Shown: positions 1 through 9,350 of the stretch, piece after piece | Layout of the letters: each line of letters opens with the position of its first letter | Position numbering within the stretch: position 1 is the first letter of the stretch | NCBI GenBank assembly: GCA_964584325.1 | Contig: CAZOZP010000004.1 | Span: 18,451-82,450 of the forward strand | Length of the DNA stretch: 64,000 nucleotides | Direction: 5' to 3' | DNA from: CAZOZP01 sp964584325 | GTDB lineage: Bacteria; Bacteroidota; Ignavibacteria; Ignavibacteriales; Melioribacteraceae | The notes under the pieces: generated by a model | Told to the model about the DNA's origin: nothing | Databases searched by the model: none | Seen by the model: only the letters and a program-made list of their open reading frames with translations | Position numbers and translations under genes: made by a program

Positions 1-276
1 CTGAATTTCTTTTATGTGATTTTCTGTCCACCGTCCCTGAAAAATATTTCTACCGGAAAGATTAATTACTGCAGAAAGCCCTTCAATTATTTGAACAAGT
101 TCCTTACTCTTAGTTTTATAATCCCATTGGATGACTTCATCAGCATAGTTTAATATTTTTTCGCTTTTGGATTTATTGCGTGATAATACAATCACTTTAT
201 AATTCAACTTTTTAAGTTCAGCTATTAAATGGGTTCCCAAAAACCCACTTCCACCGGCTATTAATACTTTTTTCAT
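1..276 (-). CDS. TIGR01777-type SDR epimerase (partial, N-terminal 92 codons)
   Basis: Reading the minus strand from an ATG at 274-276 gives an open frame that runs off the left edge of the window. The N-terminus carries a Rossmann dinucleotide-binding motif, GGSGFLGTH, at about residues 8-16. Near residues 76-85 it has NLSGRN followed by GRW, which matches the NLAG..GRWT pattern of the TIGR01777 / SDR39U1 (YfcH-like) atypical short-chain dehydrogenases. These are NAD(P)-dependent proteins of poorly defined substrate. The gene is divergent from the GH13 gene on its right, with about 115 bp between start codons. The catalytic YxxxK part lies outside the window, so the substrate cannot be judged. 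Confidence 0.8.
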   Translation of the reverse strand, partial: MKKVLIAGGSGFLGTHLIAELKKLNYKVIVLSRNKSKSEKILNYADEVIQWDYKTKSKELVQIIEGLSAVINLSGRNIFQGRWTENHIKEIQ

Positions 277-391
277 AAATTTTATTTATTATTGTATGTT
301 CACATTAAGAATTTTCTCATTAAAATACATTTTTATCTTTCAAATTATTACATTATTCCTGTTATTTTTTAGATTTTTTTTCGGAGTATTA

Positions 392-2230
392 ATGCTTAAC
401 AGTATCAAAATATCTGCTTTTGTTTTTTTAGTTACTTTTAATTTATTTGCTCAGCAATTTTCTGTTAATAAAATTGAACCGGGAAATTGGTGGAGCGGAA
501 TGAAGACAAACGATCTCCAGCTTATGATTTACGGAAAAAATCTAAACGAAATCAAAGTTTCTTCATCGAGTAAATTACTTTCCATTGTTAAAGTTCATTA
601 TCCTGAAAATTCAAATTACCTTTTTATTGATGTTAAATTAAACAAAAATATTAAACCCGGTTCATATAAACTAAATTTCCAAAAGGGTGATGAAAAATAT
701 AGTATTGATTTTCCTGTTTTAAAAAGACCTTCTTCTGATAATAAATACAAAGGTTTTAATCAGAATGATGCAGTTTATTTAATCTTTCCTGATCGTTTTG
801 CGAATGGCGACACATTGAACGATTTTCTTGAAAACAGTAAAGAGGAATTTGAGTTTGGTTCTTTGAACGGAAGACATGGTGGCGACATTACCGGAATTAT
901 TAGCAAACTTGATTATTTGTCAAAATTAGGTGTAACTGCATTATGGCTTTGTCCAATGTTGGAAAACAATATGTGGATGAGCTACCATGGTTATGCAGCA
1001 ACCGATCTTTATAGAATTGATCCACGCTTTGGAACTTCGGAATTGTACAAAGAACTTGTTGATAAAGCACATGAAAAAGGAATTAAAATAATTCTTGACC
1101 ATGTAAGCAACCATATTGGCAACAATCATCCTTGGTATAATAATCTGCCTATGAAAGATTGGTTTAATGGTGTACCGGGAAACCATACGCGTACAAATTA
1201 CGATGTTATATCTTTCTTTGATGTAAATGCTGATCCTGTTTCGGTTGATTATGTTCAGAGAGGGTGGTTTGAAGATTATATGCCTGATGTTAATCAATCT
1301 AACCCTTTTGTTAAAAAATATATGATTCAGAATACTATCTGGTGGATTGAAACTCTTGGTATTGATGGTATTCGTGAAGATACATACGGCTATTCTGATC
1401 AGAGTTATTTGGCTGAATGGGCAGAAACAATAATAAATGAATATCCTAATTTTAATATTGTTGGTGAAATATTAAAAGGAGAACCTTCTTTTCTTGCAAG
1501 ATTTCAAAGAAACAATATCTATAATAAAAACTTCAATTCGAATCTTCCTTGCGTAACTGATTTTGGCGTTAGAGATGCGGTTACAAATTTCGTAAGTGGT
1601 GAAAAACCGATAGTTGACATTTATGAAACTTTTGTTCAGGATTATCTATATGCTGACAGAGATAATTTAATGGTTTTTGTTGATAACCATGATATACCAA
1701 GACTTATGTATTCTGCTAAAAATAACATAAATAAATACAAGATTGGAATGCTATTAACTTTATTTACCAGGGGAATTCCAAAACTTCTTTATGGAACGGA
1801 AATTGGTATAACCGGAACCGACCACCACGGTGAAATTCGAGCACCGTTTCCCGGGGGATTTGAAAAGGATTCTATTAGTGCTTTTTGCTGTAAAGGAAGA
1901 AACGCTTATCAGGATAGTGTTTTCACTCTCACAAAAAACCTACTTAATTTAAGAAAAAATAATACTGTTTTAAGGGAAGGAAAATTTACACATTATTATC
2001 CATTAAACGATATTTATATATTTAGAAAAACACTTGAAAATAATGAATATGTTTTTGTTATTAATGGACTGGACAAAGTGAACAAAACTGATTTTGGAAT
2101 TATTAAGCACCGTTTAAAATCTGTTAAATCAATGTATGAAGTACTTGAAAATTATGAAATCTCATGTGGAGATAGTATTAACCTGGAACTAAAACCTTAT
2201 GAATCGAAAATATTTAAGTTGATTAAATAA
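392..2230 (+). CDS. Secreted GH13 alpha-amylase/neopullulanase-type glycosidase
   Basis: This is an alpha-1,4-glucan hydrolase of the cyclomaltodextrinase/neopullulanase (SusA-like) branch. I start it at the ATG at 392, which has GGAG about 5 bases upstream and begins a clear signal peptide (residues 1-20, cleavage near FA|QQ); the frame is open further upstream to 296. An N-terminal beta-sandwich domain (about residues 22-115) precedes the catalytic barrel. The barrel shows DRFANGD (134-140), DHVSNH (D236), the nucleophile in REDTYGY (D330), the acid/base in VGEI (E359) and the stabiliser in DNHD (D434). A C-terminal beta domain follows. All catalytic residues are present, so it should be active, in the periplasm or outside the cell. 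A bidirectional terminator follows. It may cooperate with the second secreted glucan enzyme at 27.0 kb. Confidence 0.9.
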   Translation: MLNSIKISAFVFLVTFNLFAQQFSVNKIEPGNWWSGMKTNDLQLMIYGKNLNEIKVSSSSKLLSIVKVHYPENSNYLFIDVKLNKNIKPGSYKLNFQKGDEKYSIDFPVLKRPSSDNKYKGFNQNDAVYLIFPDRFANGDTLNDFLENSKEEFEFGSLNGRHGGDITGIISKLDYLSKLGVTALWLCPMLENNMWMSYHGYAATDLYRIDPRFGTSELYKELVDKAHEKGIKIILDHVSNHIGNNHPWYNNLPMKDWFNGVPGNHTRTNYDVISFFDVNADPVSVDYVQRGWFEDYMPDVNQSNPFVKKYMIQNTIWWIETLGIDGIREDTYGYSDQSYLAEWAETIINEYPNFNIVGEILKGEPSFLARFQRNNIYNKNFNSNLPCVTDFGVRDAVTNFVSGEKPIVDIYETFVQDYLYADRDNLMVFVDNHDIPRLMYSAKNNINKYKIGMLLTLFTRGIPKLLYGTEIGITGTDHHGEIRAPFPGGFEKDSISAFCCKGRNAYQDSVFTLTKNLLNLRKNNTVLREGKFTHYYPLNDIYIFRKTLENNEYVFVINGLDKVNKTDFGIIKHRLKSVKSMYEVLENYEISCGDSINLELKPYESKIFKLIK

Positions 2231-2237
2231 TTACACA

Positions 2238-2267
2238 AAAAAGGCTGTCGTTTGACAGCCTTTTTTT
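2238..2267. terminator. Bidirectional intrinsic terminator
   Basis: The stem AAAGGCTGTC / GACAGCCTTT has a 4-base loop and is flanked by A-runs on the left and T-runs on the right, so it can act on both strands. It lies between the convergent GH13 gene and the PLP enzyme and overlaps the stop codon of the latter. Confidence 0.85.
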
Positions 2268-3459
2268 ATCTCATGTTTCTAATCTTTTCCAACCCTTGCT
2301 CCAAATCGTCTATAATATCATTAACATCTTCTATGCCAACTGAAAGCCTAACCAAACCATCTGTAATACCAGCTTCAAGTCTAGCTTCTTTTCCCATTGA
2401 AAAATGAGTCATACTTGCAGGATGTTGAATTAGTGTTTCTACTCCGCCTAGACTAACTGCCAAAATTGCAAACTTAAGACTATTCATAAGTATTTCACCG
2501 GCTTTTAATCCACCTTTAAGTTCAAAGGATATAACACCACCATTACCGCTTTGCTGCTTTTGCGCTTTTAGATAATGTGGATGGCTTTTTAATCCCGGAT
2601 ATCTTACCCATTCAATTAAATCATTTCTTTCAAGAAATTCCGCTACTTTCATAGCATTTTCACAATGTCTCTGCATCCTTATATTAAGAGTTTTTACTCC
2701 TCTGTGAACAAGAAATGCATTGAAAGGATCAATCACACCGCCTAATTGATTAAGAACTTTTCTATGTTGAGAATAGTCTTCTTCAAATTTAAATACAATA
2801 ATACCTGCCACGACATCGGCATGTCCGTTCAGAAATTTTGTCATACTGTGCAATACAATGTCGGCACCAAGATTTAACGGCTTCTGAAGTACAGGGCTCA
2901 TAAAGGTATTATCAACCACCACTTTTACATTATGCCTATGCGCATAATCTGAGGTTTCTTTTAGATCGCAAATATCTAGTGTCGGATTTCCAGGTGTCTC
3001 AATATAAAGTACTTTTGTCTCTGGTTTAAATGCAGTTTTAATTTCTTCAATCGATGAAGTATCAACAAATGTTACTGTTACTCCGAATTTTTTAAAAACA
3101 TTGTTTAATAGTGTATTAGTTGGTCCGTAAACGGCTTTACTGCAAACAACATTATCTCCTGATTTAAGCAATGATGTTAAAACAGTATTAACTGCCGCCA
3201 TTCCACTAGAACATCCAAGAGCTTTTATACCGCATTCTAAATCTGCAATTGAATTTTCCATAGCTTCAACTGTTGGATTTCCCATCCTTGAATAAATGAA
3301 TCCTTTTTCTTTTCCTGAAAAAAGATCAGCTCCGTTTTGAGCAGATTTAAATCTAAATGTTGAAGTTTGATAAATTGGTGGAGTTACCGGTCCAAATTCA
3401 TAATCTTCAATTCCTCCTCTAACACACTGAGTATCGATTTTTTTTGATGTAGTTTTCAT
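2266..3459 (-). CDS. Cys/Met-metabolism PLP-dependent enzyme (transsulfuration family)
   Basis: A fold-type I pyridoxal-phosphate enzyme of the cystathionine gamma-synthase / cystathionine gamma-lyase / methionine gamma-lyase family, about 397 aa, the usual length. Visible motifs are YSRMGNPT (substrate and phosphate binding by the neighbouring subunit), SSGMAA, ETPGNPT, the DNTF aspartate, and the PLP lysine in HSMTKFLNGH. The YGPT sequence lacks the cysteine typical of classical methionine gamma-lyases, so lyase and synthase activities cannot be told apart. I prefer the ATG at 3459; a TTG at 3468 is also in frame. The start is only 12 bp from the gyrA stop, so it is probably co-transcribed with the gyrase genes, which is an unusual partner. 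Confidence 0.85.
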   Translation of the reverse strand: MKTTSKKIDTQCVRGGIEDYEFGPVTPPIYQTSTFRFKSAQNGADLFSGKEKGFIYSRMGNPTVEAMENSIADLECGIKALGCSSGMAAVNTVLTSLLKSGDNVVCSKAVYGPTNTLLNNVFKKFGVTVTFVDTSSIEEIKTAFKPETKVLYIETPGNPTLDICDLKETSDYAHRHNVKVVVDNTFMSPVLQKPLNLGADIVLHSMTKFLNGHADVVAGIIVFKFEEDYSQHRKVLNQLGGVIDPFNAFLVHRGVKTLNIRMQRHCENAMKVAEFLERNDLIEWVRYPGLKSHPHYLKAQKQQSGNGGVISFELKGGLKAGEILMNSLKFAILAVSLGGVETLIQHPASMTHFSMGKEARLEAGITDGLVRLSVGIEDVNDIIDDLEQGLEKIRNMR

Positions 3460-3471
3460 AATAACCAATTT

Positions 3472-5967
3472 TTATAATAATGAATCTTCTTGTATATCGT
3501 TATTTTCATCCGTTACGTTTTCATCATTTACGGACGACTCATCGTCAACTGAAACTACTCTTGCAATATCTGCAATTACTTCACCTTCTTTTAATGATAT
3601 AAGCTTAACGCCCTGAGTGTTTCTTCCCATTACTCTCAATTCTTTAATGGACTGACGTATAACAATACCGCTGCTTGAAATAATTACCAGTTCATCTGTA
3701 TCATTTACTTCTTTCATAGCAATTAAGTTTCCGTTTCGATCATTTGTTTTAACGGTAATAATTCCTTTTCCACCTCTCTTTGTAACTCGATATTCACTGA
3801 TATCAGTACGCTTTCCATATCCATTCTCAGTAACACATAACAATGTTCCGGATGATTTAACTACAATTACACCGATTACCTCATCATCTTTAGAAAGTTT
3901 TATACCTCTTACTCCGGTAGCAACTCTACCCATCTCTCTTACTTCTGTTTCATTGAATCTTATTGCAATGCCTTTTTTTGTTCCGATAATAAGATCATTA
4001 TTTCCATCGGTAAGTTTTGCTTCGATAAGAAGATCATCCTGTAAAAGATTTATTGCATTTATGCCGCCTTTTCTAACATTAGAATAAGCATTTAGATTTG
4101 TTTTTTTGATAGTACCATTTTTAGTAACCATTACAAGACTCTTATCTGAACTAAATTCTTTAACAGTAACAAAAGCTGATATTTTTTCATCTTTGTTCAA
4201 TTCAACAACATTCTGAATAGCTCTTCCTCTTGCTGCGCGTCCTCCTTCCGGTACTTCGTGCACCTTAAGCCAATAACATCTGCCTTTATCTGTGAAGAAA
4301 AGAATATACTGATGTGTTGAAGCAACAAACATATGTTCGATGAAATCATCCTCTTTAGTTCCTGCTCCTGTAACCCCTCTTCCTCCTCTGGTTTGCCTTC
4401 TATAACCACTCACAGGAAATCTCTTTATAAATCCTTTGTGCGAAATCGTTACTACTACATCTTCTTCAGCAATAACATCTTCAAGCGAGAATTCTTTAAA
4501 ATCTTTTATCAGATCTGTTCTTCGTGCATCACCGTACTTTTCCTTTACTGCTGTAAGTTCTTGTGCAATGAGCAGGTTTCTTTTTTCTTCGCTTTCCAAA
4601 ATTCCTTTTAATCTTTCTATTAATTGAATTATTTCTCTATATTCTTCTTCAATCTTATGCCTTTCCAATCCTGTTAATCTTTGCAGACGCATATCAAGAA
4701 TTGCTTTTGCTTGAATTTCAGATAATCCGAATTTTGATATTAAATTGATTTTAGCTTCTTCAGTATCTTTTGATTTTTTGATTGTCTGAATTACTTCATC
4801 AATGTTATCCAAAGCAATAATATAGCCTTCCAATATATGTGCTCTTCGTTCTGCAGCATCTAACTCGAATTTTGTTCTTCGAATAAGCACTTCCATTCTG
4901 TGATCAAGAAAGTATCTCATCATTTCTTTTAGTGTAAGTACTTTAGGTTGTCCGTTTACCAGGGCTAAGTTAATAACCCCGAAAGTAACTTGCATTTGTG
5001 TATGTTTAAAAAGCTGATTGATAATAACTTCAGGCTGCGAATCTCTTTTTGTTTCAATTACTATCCTCATACCGTCTCTGTCAGATTCATCGCGCAGGTT
5101 TGAAATATCATTCAATTTACCTTCACGTACTAAATCAGCCATCTTTTCTATTAAGTTGGCCTTGTTGACCTGATACGGAATTTCTGTAACTATTATATTT
5201 ACTCTATCATTCTTTAAAGTTTCAATATTTGCTCTTGCTCTTAGAATTACTCTTCCACGTCCGGTAGTATAAGCATCCTTAACGCCCTCATAACCAAATA
5301 TAATTCCGCCTGTTGGAAAGTCTGGAGCCTTAACAAAAGCCATGAGCTCTTCTATTGTTATTTCAGGATTATTCATAAGTGCTATGAGACCATCAACAAC
5401 CTCATTTAAGTTATGAGGCGGAATATTGGTTGCCATTCCAACTGCTATACCACTGGAACCATTTACCAAAAGGTTTGGAAGATAAGAGGGGAGCACAACC
5501 GGTTCCTGTAGAGATTCATCAAAATTTGATGCAAAATCCACTGTGTTTTTATCTATATCTCTAAGCATTTCATCAGCAATTCTATCCATTCTTGCTTCTG
5601 TGTACCTCATAGCAGCAGCTGAATCCCCGTCAACAGAACCAAAATTTCCTTGTCCGTCAACAAGAGGATACCTTAATGAAAATGGTTGAACCATTCTCAC
5701 CATTGTATCATAAACGGCTGAATCTCCGTGCGGATGATACTTACCAAGAACTTCTCCGACTATTCTTGCTGATTTTTTATAAGCTCTATTATATGTAACA
5801 CCAAGTTCATGCATTCCGAACAAAACTCTTCTGTGAACAGGCTTTAACCCATCTCTGACATCTGGTAATGCTCTGGATACAATAACAGACATGGCATAAT
5901 CTATATAAGATGATTTCATTTCATCTTCAAGTAAAACTGGTACTATTTTTTCAAAAATCGTTGTCAT
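3472..5967 (-). CDS. gyrA: DNA gyrase subunit A
   Basis: The breakage-reunion subunit of gyrase, acting with GyrB to introduce negative supercoils. The 831-aa protein begins with the conserved SYIDYAMSVIVSRALPDVRDG block. The quinolone-resistance region reads HPHGDSAVYDT with Ser83 and Asp87 in E. coli numbering, so wild-type (sensitive) residues. The catalytic tyrosine is in RYTEAR at residue 122. The C-terminal beta-pinwheel holds a GyrA-box variant, QTRGGRG, instead of QRRGGKG, and ends in an acidic tail (DDESSVNDENVTDENND). That supports GyrA over ParC. It follows gyrB by 17 bp as one operon. Confidence 0.97.
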   Translation of the reverse strand: MTTIFEKIVPVLLEDEMKSSYIDYAMSVIVSRALPDVRDGLKPVHRRVLFGMHELGVTYNRAYKKSARIVGEVLGKYHPHGDSAVYDTMVRMVQPFSLRYPLVDGQGNFGSVDGDSAAAMRYTEARMDRIADEMLRDIDKNTVDFASNFDESLQEPVVLPSYLPNLLVNGSSGIAVGMATNIPPHNLNEVVDGLIALMNNPEITIEELMAFVKAPDFPTGGIIFGYEGVKDAYTTGRGRVILRARANIETLKNDRVNIIVTEIPYQVNKANLIEKMADLVREGKLNDISNLRDESDRDGMRIVIETKRDSQPEVIINQLFKHTQMQVTFGVINLALVNGQPKVLTLKEMMRYFLDHRMEVLIRRTKFELDAAERRAHILEGYIIALDNIDEVIQTIKKSKDTEEAKINLISKFGLSEIQAKAILDMRLQRLTGLERHKIEEEYREIIQLIERLKGILESEEKRNLLIAQELTAVKEKYGDARRTDLIKDFKEFSLEDVIAEEDVVVTISHKGFIKRFPVSGYRRQTRGGRGVTGAGTKEDDFIEHMFVASTHQYILFFTDKGRCYWLKVHEVPEGGRAARGRAIQNVVELNKDEKISAFVTVKEFSSDKSLVMVTKNGTIKKTNLNAYSNVRKGGINAINLLQDDLLIEAKLTDGNNDLIIGTKKGIAIRFNETEVREMGRVATGVRGIKLSKDDEVIGVIVVKSSGTLLCVTENGYGKRTDISEYRVTKRGGKGIITVKTNDRNGNLIAMKEVNDTDELVIISSSGIVIRQSIKELRVMGRNTQGVKLISLKEGEVIADIARVVSVDDESSVNDENVTDENNDIQEDSLL

Positions 5968-5984
5968 TTCTTCAATCCGTTTAA

Positions 5985-7946
5985 TTAAATATCTATTTTC
6001 GCATACTTTGCGTGTTTTTCAATGAAAGCTCTTCTTGGTTCAACTTCATCGCCCATCAATGTTTCAAAAATTTTATCTGCTGCAGCCGCACTATCAAGAT
6101 TAACCTGAAGAATTGTTCTTGTTTCAGGATTCATTGTAGTTGACCAAAGCTGTTCAGGATTCATTTCGCCCAATCCCTTGTATCTTGAAATCATAACTCC
6201 TTTAGGTAGATTAGTTTCATCAAATTCACTTGAATCTTCTTTTGTATTACCTCTCATTCTTTTAAGAATATCATCTCTCTCTTTATCATCAAAAGCATAT
6301 AATTCTTGATTTCCTTTTTTAATTTTATATAAAGGGGGTTGTGCGATATATACTTTTCCAGTATTTACAAGTTCTCTCATATATCTGTAAAGAAATGTAA
6401 GAATTAAAGTACGGATATGACTCCCATCCACATCGGCATCAGTCATAATTATTATTTTTCCGTATCTAATCTTTTCTACATCAAAATCAGTTCCTATACC
6501 TGCTCCAATAGCTGATATAAAAGCACGTATTTCTTGATTTTCCAAAACCTTATTCATATTTGCTTTTTCAACATTAAGTATTTTACCTTTAATTGGAAGA
6601 ATGGCCTGGAACCTTCTGTCTCTACCTTGTTTTGCAGAACCACCTGCTGAATCACCTTCAACAATATAGACTTCACAGTGTTCAGGATCATTTATAGAAC
6701 AATCTGCAAGCTTACCCGGAAGATTTATTGAATCCAAAACATTTTTTCTTCTAACAAGCTCTCTTGCTTTTCTCGCTGCTTCTCTGGCTTCTGCTGCTTT
6801 TATACACTTCTCAATTATCTTTTTCCCAATAGATGGGTTTTCTTCCAAAAATTCTGATAGTTTTTCTCCCACCATTGTCTCAACAGCTGATTTTACTTCA
6901 CTATTTCCAAGCTTCGTCTTTGTCTGTCCTTCAAACTGTGGTTCCATTACTTTAACAGAAATAACGGCAGTTAAACCCTCTCTGAAATCATCACCGCTTA
7001 AACTAATTTTACTATTATCTTTAATGAGTTTATTTTTTATTGAATAAGAATTTAATGTTCTTGTTAATGCTGTTTTGAATCCGACTACATGCGTTCCTCC
7101 TTCATGAGTATTAATGTTATTTACATAACTAAATATATTATCTACATACGAATCATTATACTCAAACGAAACTTCTACGGGTATGTTGTCTTTTTCTCCT
7201 TCAATGTAAACCGGTTCATGTAATACTTGTCTACTAGAATCCAGATACTGAACAAACTGAGCAATGCCCCCTTTAAACTGAAAGTCTGCACTTTCATTTT
7301 CTTCTTCATGAAATATCTTAATTTGAATATTTCTATTAAGATATGCCAATTCTCTCATTCTTTCAGCTACTGTATCAAAATTAAATACTGTTGTAGTAAA
7401 TATTTCTGAGTCAGGTTTAAAGGACACGATAGTTCCTGTATCATCTTTTTTAGTGGTACCAATTTCTTTTACACTAAAGATCGGAATTCCTCTTTTATAC
7501 TCCTGTTGAAATATTTTACCACCTCTTTTAACAGTAACCTTTAGATGTTCTGAAAGAGCATTTACAACTGAAACTCCAACTCCATGAAGTCCTCCGGAAA
7601 CTTTATAACTGTCTTTATCGAATTTACCTCCGGCGTGTAGAATTGTCATAACAACTTCTAAAGCAGAAATTTTTTCTACCGGATGAATATCTACAGGAAT
7701 TCCTCTTCCTCTATCTTCAACGGTAACATATCCATCTTTTCCTATTGTTATACCGACAAAATCATTATAACCACCTAAAGCTTCATCAATACTGTTGTCA
7801 ACAACCTCATTTATAAGGTGGTGAAGACCTCTTGAACTTATATCACCAATATACATTGCTGGTCTTTTTCTAACTGCCTCCAATCCCTTCAGCACATTAA
7901 TGCTTTTTGCGCTGTATTCGTTATTTTTCATTTCATCCGCCGACAA
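5985..7946 (-). CDS. gyrB: DNA gyrase subunit B
   Basis: The ATPase subunit of gyrase, 653 aa, the length of GyrB proteins that lack the long gammaproteobacterial insertion. It has the GHKL ATP-binding motifs (EVVDNSIDEALGG, the glycine-rich GGLHGVGVSVVNALS), the TOPRIM EGDSAGGSAKQGR, IMTDADVDGSHIRTL, and the C-terminal RYKGLGEMNPEQL. The frame opens with a TTG at 7946 that has a strong GAGGTGAT Shine-Dalgarno just upstream; the next in-frame ATG is 15 bases inside. It lies 13 bp after the DciA-like gene in the replication operon. Confidence 0.96.
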   Translation of the reverse strand: MSADEMKNNEYSAKSINVLKGLEAVRKRPAMYIGDISSRGLHHLINEVVDNSIDEALGGYNDFVGITIGKDGYVTVEDRGRGIPVDIHPVEKISALEVVMTILHAGGKFDKDSYKVSGGLHGVGVSVVNALSEHLKVTVKRGGKIFQQEYKRGIPIFSVKEIGTTKKDDTGTIVSFKPDSEIFTTTVFNFDTVAERMRELAYLNRNIQIKIFHEEENESADFQFKGGIAQFVQYLDSSRQVLHEPVYIEGEKDNIPVEVSFEYNDSYVDNIFSYVNNINTHEGGTHVVGFKTALTRTLNSYSIKNKLIKDNSKISLSGDDFREGLTAVISVKVMEPQFEGQTKTKLGNSEVKSAVETMVGEKLSEFLEENPSIGKKIIEKCIKAAEAREAARKARELVRRKNVLDSINLPGKLADCSINDPEHCEVYIVEGDSAGGSAKQGRDRRFQAILPIKGKILNVEKANMNKVLENQEIRAFISAIGAGIGTDFDVEKIRYGKIIIMTDADVDGSHIRTLILTFLYRYMRELVNTGKVYIAQPPLYKIKKGNQELYAFDDKERDDILKRMRGNTKEDSSEFDETNLPKGVMISRYKGLGEMNPEQLWSTTMNPETRTILQVNLDSAAAADKIFETLMGDEVEPRRAFIEKHAKYAKIDI

Positions 7947-7959
7947 ATTATCACCTCAT

Positions 7960-8244
7960 TTAAGCTAAAAATTTTATTTTTTCTATTAAATTTTCATCAA
8001 ATTTTGTATTTATTTTTTCACAAAGTCTTTTCTGAATTATATGAAGTTCATTTCTCCATACAGAATTTTCAACTTTTAAAAAAAGTATTTTTTTTTCAAT
8101 TTTTACCGGATTAGCAATTGTCTGTAATTCTGGAAAAATATTAAAGAATTCTTCTATCACTCTATGTTTTTTAACATAAGTATTTATGTTTTCAAAATAT
8201 TGGCTATTTAATATATCTGCAACTGACTTAAATGTCTCAGACAT
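7960..8244 (-). CDS. DUF721 / DciA-like protein
   Basis: A 94-aa basic protein between recF and gyrB, a position where DUF721 (DciA, the ancestral replicative-helicase operator) is conserved in many bacteria. The VENSVWRNELHIIQKRLCEKIN segment matches the family's characteristic W..EL....L..kiN pattern. DciA proteins interact with DnaB and help load it at the origin. Its start overlaps the recF stop by 8 bp, which suggests translational coupling. The assignment rests on context plus the short motif. Confidence 0.75.
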   Translation of the reverse strand: MSETFKSVADILNSQYFENINTYVKKHRVIEEFFNIFPELQTIANPVKIEKKILFLKVENSVWRNELHIIQKRLCEKINTKFDENLIEKIKFLA

Positions 8245-9349
8245 AAGAAATTTTACCGTTTTTCATATAAAATATTTTATCTGACTTCTCTATTGCAATA
8301 TTTTCTATCTTTGAAAAGTCTGTTAATGTTATGAAAGCTTGACCTATACTACTCATAAAACTGCTAATTTTTGCAGACCTTTCTGTATCAAGCTCACCAA
8401 AAATGTCATCCATTAAAAATATTGGTGTTTTTCGAATTTTATCTTTCAAGAAAAAAAACTGTGCAAATTTTAGAGCAATTTGAAATGTTTTATTCTGGCC
8501 TTGTGATCCAAATTTTTTCAAATCATTACCATTAATTGAAAATTGTAAATCATCTCTATGTGGACCAATTAAATTAATGCCTTTTCTAATTTCCTCATCT
8601 TTAAATTGCTTCAAACTCATTTTGTATTTTTCATCGAGTTCATTATCATTTATAAATTCTATTGACTTAAATATAATATCAGGTTTTTCTTTTTCTTTTA
8701 GCAGATTCACATATACTTCTTTCAGATAATTATTAAGTTCACAAATAAATACTTTTCTTCTTTTTATAATTTCTGTACCGCATTTAATAAGATTTTCGTT
8801 CCACGCTGTTAATTCATCAAGTAATGAATAATTTCTTGTTTCTCTTATCTGATTTAATAAAGCAGCTCTATTTTTTAAAATTTTTTGATATTCTAATAAG
8901 AATTCAAGATATGTTTTATTTGCTTGTGAAAGAACGGAATCTGTAAATTTTCTTCTATCTGCCGGTGAACCTTTAGTTATTGATAAATCTGACTGAGTTA
9001 ATGTTACAACCGGAAAATGCCCAATTAGTTCTGAACTTTTTTGTAATTCTTTATCATTTAAAATAATGTTCTTCTTTTTGGTATCAGCTGAATAATATAC
9101 TCTTACTTCGTTAGTAGAATTCTCATTAAATCTACCTCTTAAATCAAAAAAATTTTCGTTAAACCTAACTGCATCTGAATCATTTAATTGTAACAAATTT
9201 TTTGATGTACATAAATAATAAACGGCTTCTAATACTGTTGTTTTACCTTCTCCATTACCACCAATAAAATAATTAAGTCCGAAGCCTGGGTCAAATTCTG
9301 TTTCTGTATGAAGTTTTAGATTTTTTATTGATAACGATTCAAGAAACAT
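8237..9349 (-). CDS. recF: DNA replication and repair protein RecF
   Basis: An SMC-like ABC ATPase, 370 aa, that with RecO and RecR loads RecA on gapped DNA. The Walker A is GGNGEGKTTVLEA (near residue 33). The ABC signature region is near FGSQGQNKTFQIALKFAQ, and the Walker B is PIFLMDDIFGELD. The conserved N-terminus LSIKNLKLH is visible. It starts 1 bp after the dnaN stop codon, so translation is probably coupled, in the usual dnaN-recF order. Confidence 0.95.
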   Translation of the reverse strand: MFLESLSIKNLKLHTETEFDPGFGLNYFIGGNGEGKTTVLEAVYYLCTSKNLLQLNDSDAVRFNENFFDLRGRFNENSTNEVRVYYSADTKKKNIILNDKELQKSSELIGHFPVVTLTQSDLSITKGSPADRRKFTDSVLSQANKTYLEFLLEYQKILKNRAALLNQIRETRNYSLLDELTAWNENLIKCGTEIIKRRKVFICELNNYLKEVYVNLLKEKEKPDIIFKSIEFINDNELDEKYKMSLKQFKDEEIRKGINLIGPHRDDLQFSINGNDLKKFGSQGQNKTFQIALKFAQFFFLKDKIRKTPIFLMDDIFGELDTERSAKISSFMSSIGQAFITLTDFSKIENIAIEKSDKIFYMKNGKISYV

Positions 9350-9350
9350 A

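Noticed and set aside
4197..4627. Open frames inside gyrA on other frames and the opposite strand
   Set aside because: Shadows of a strongly conserved gene; no motifs or start signals of their own.
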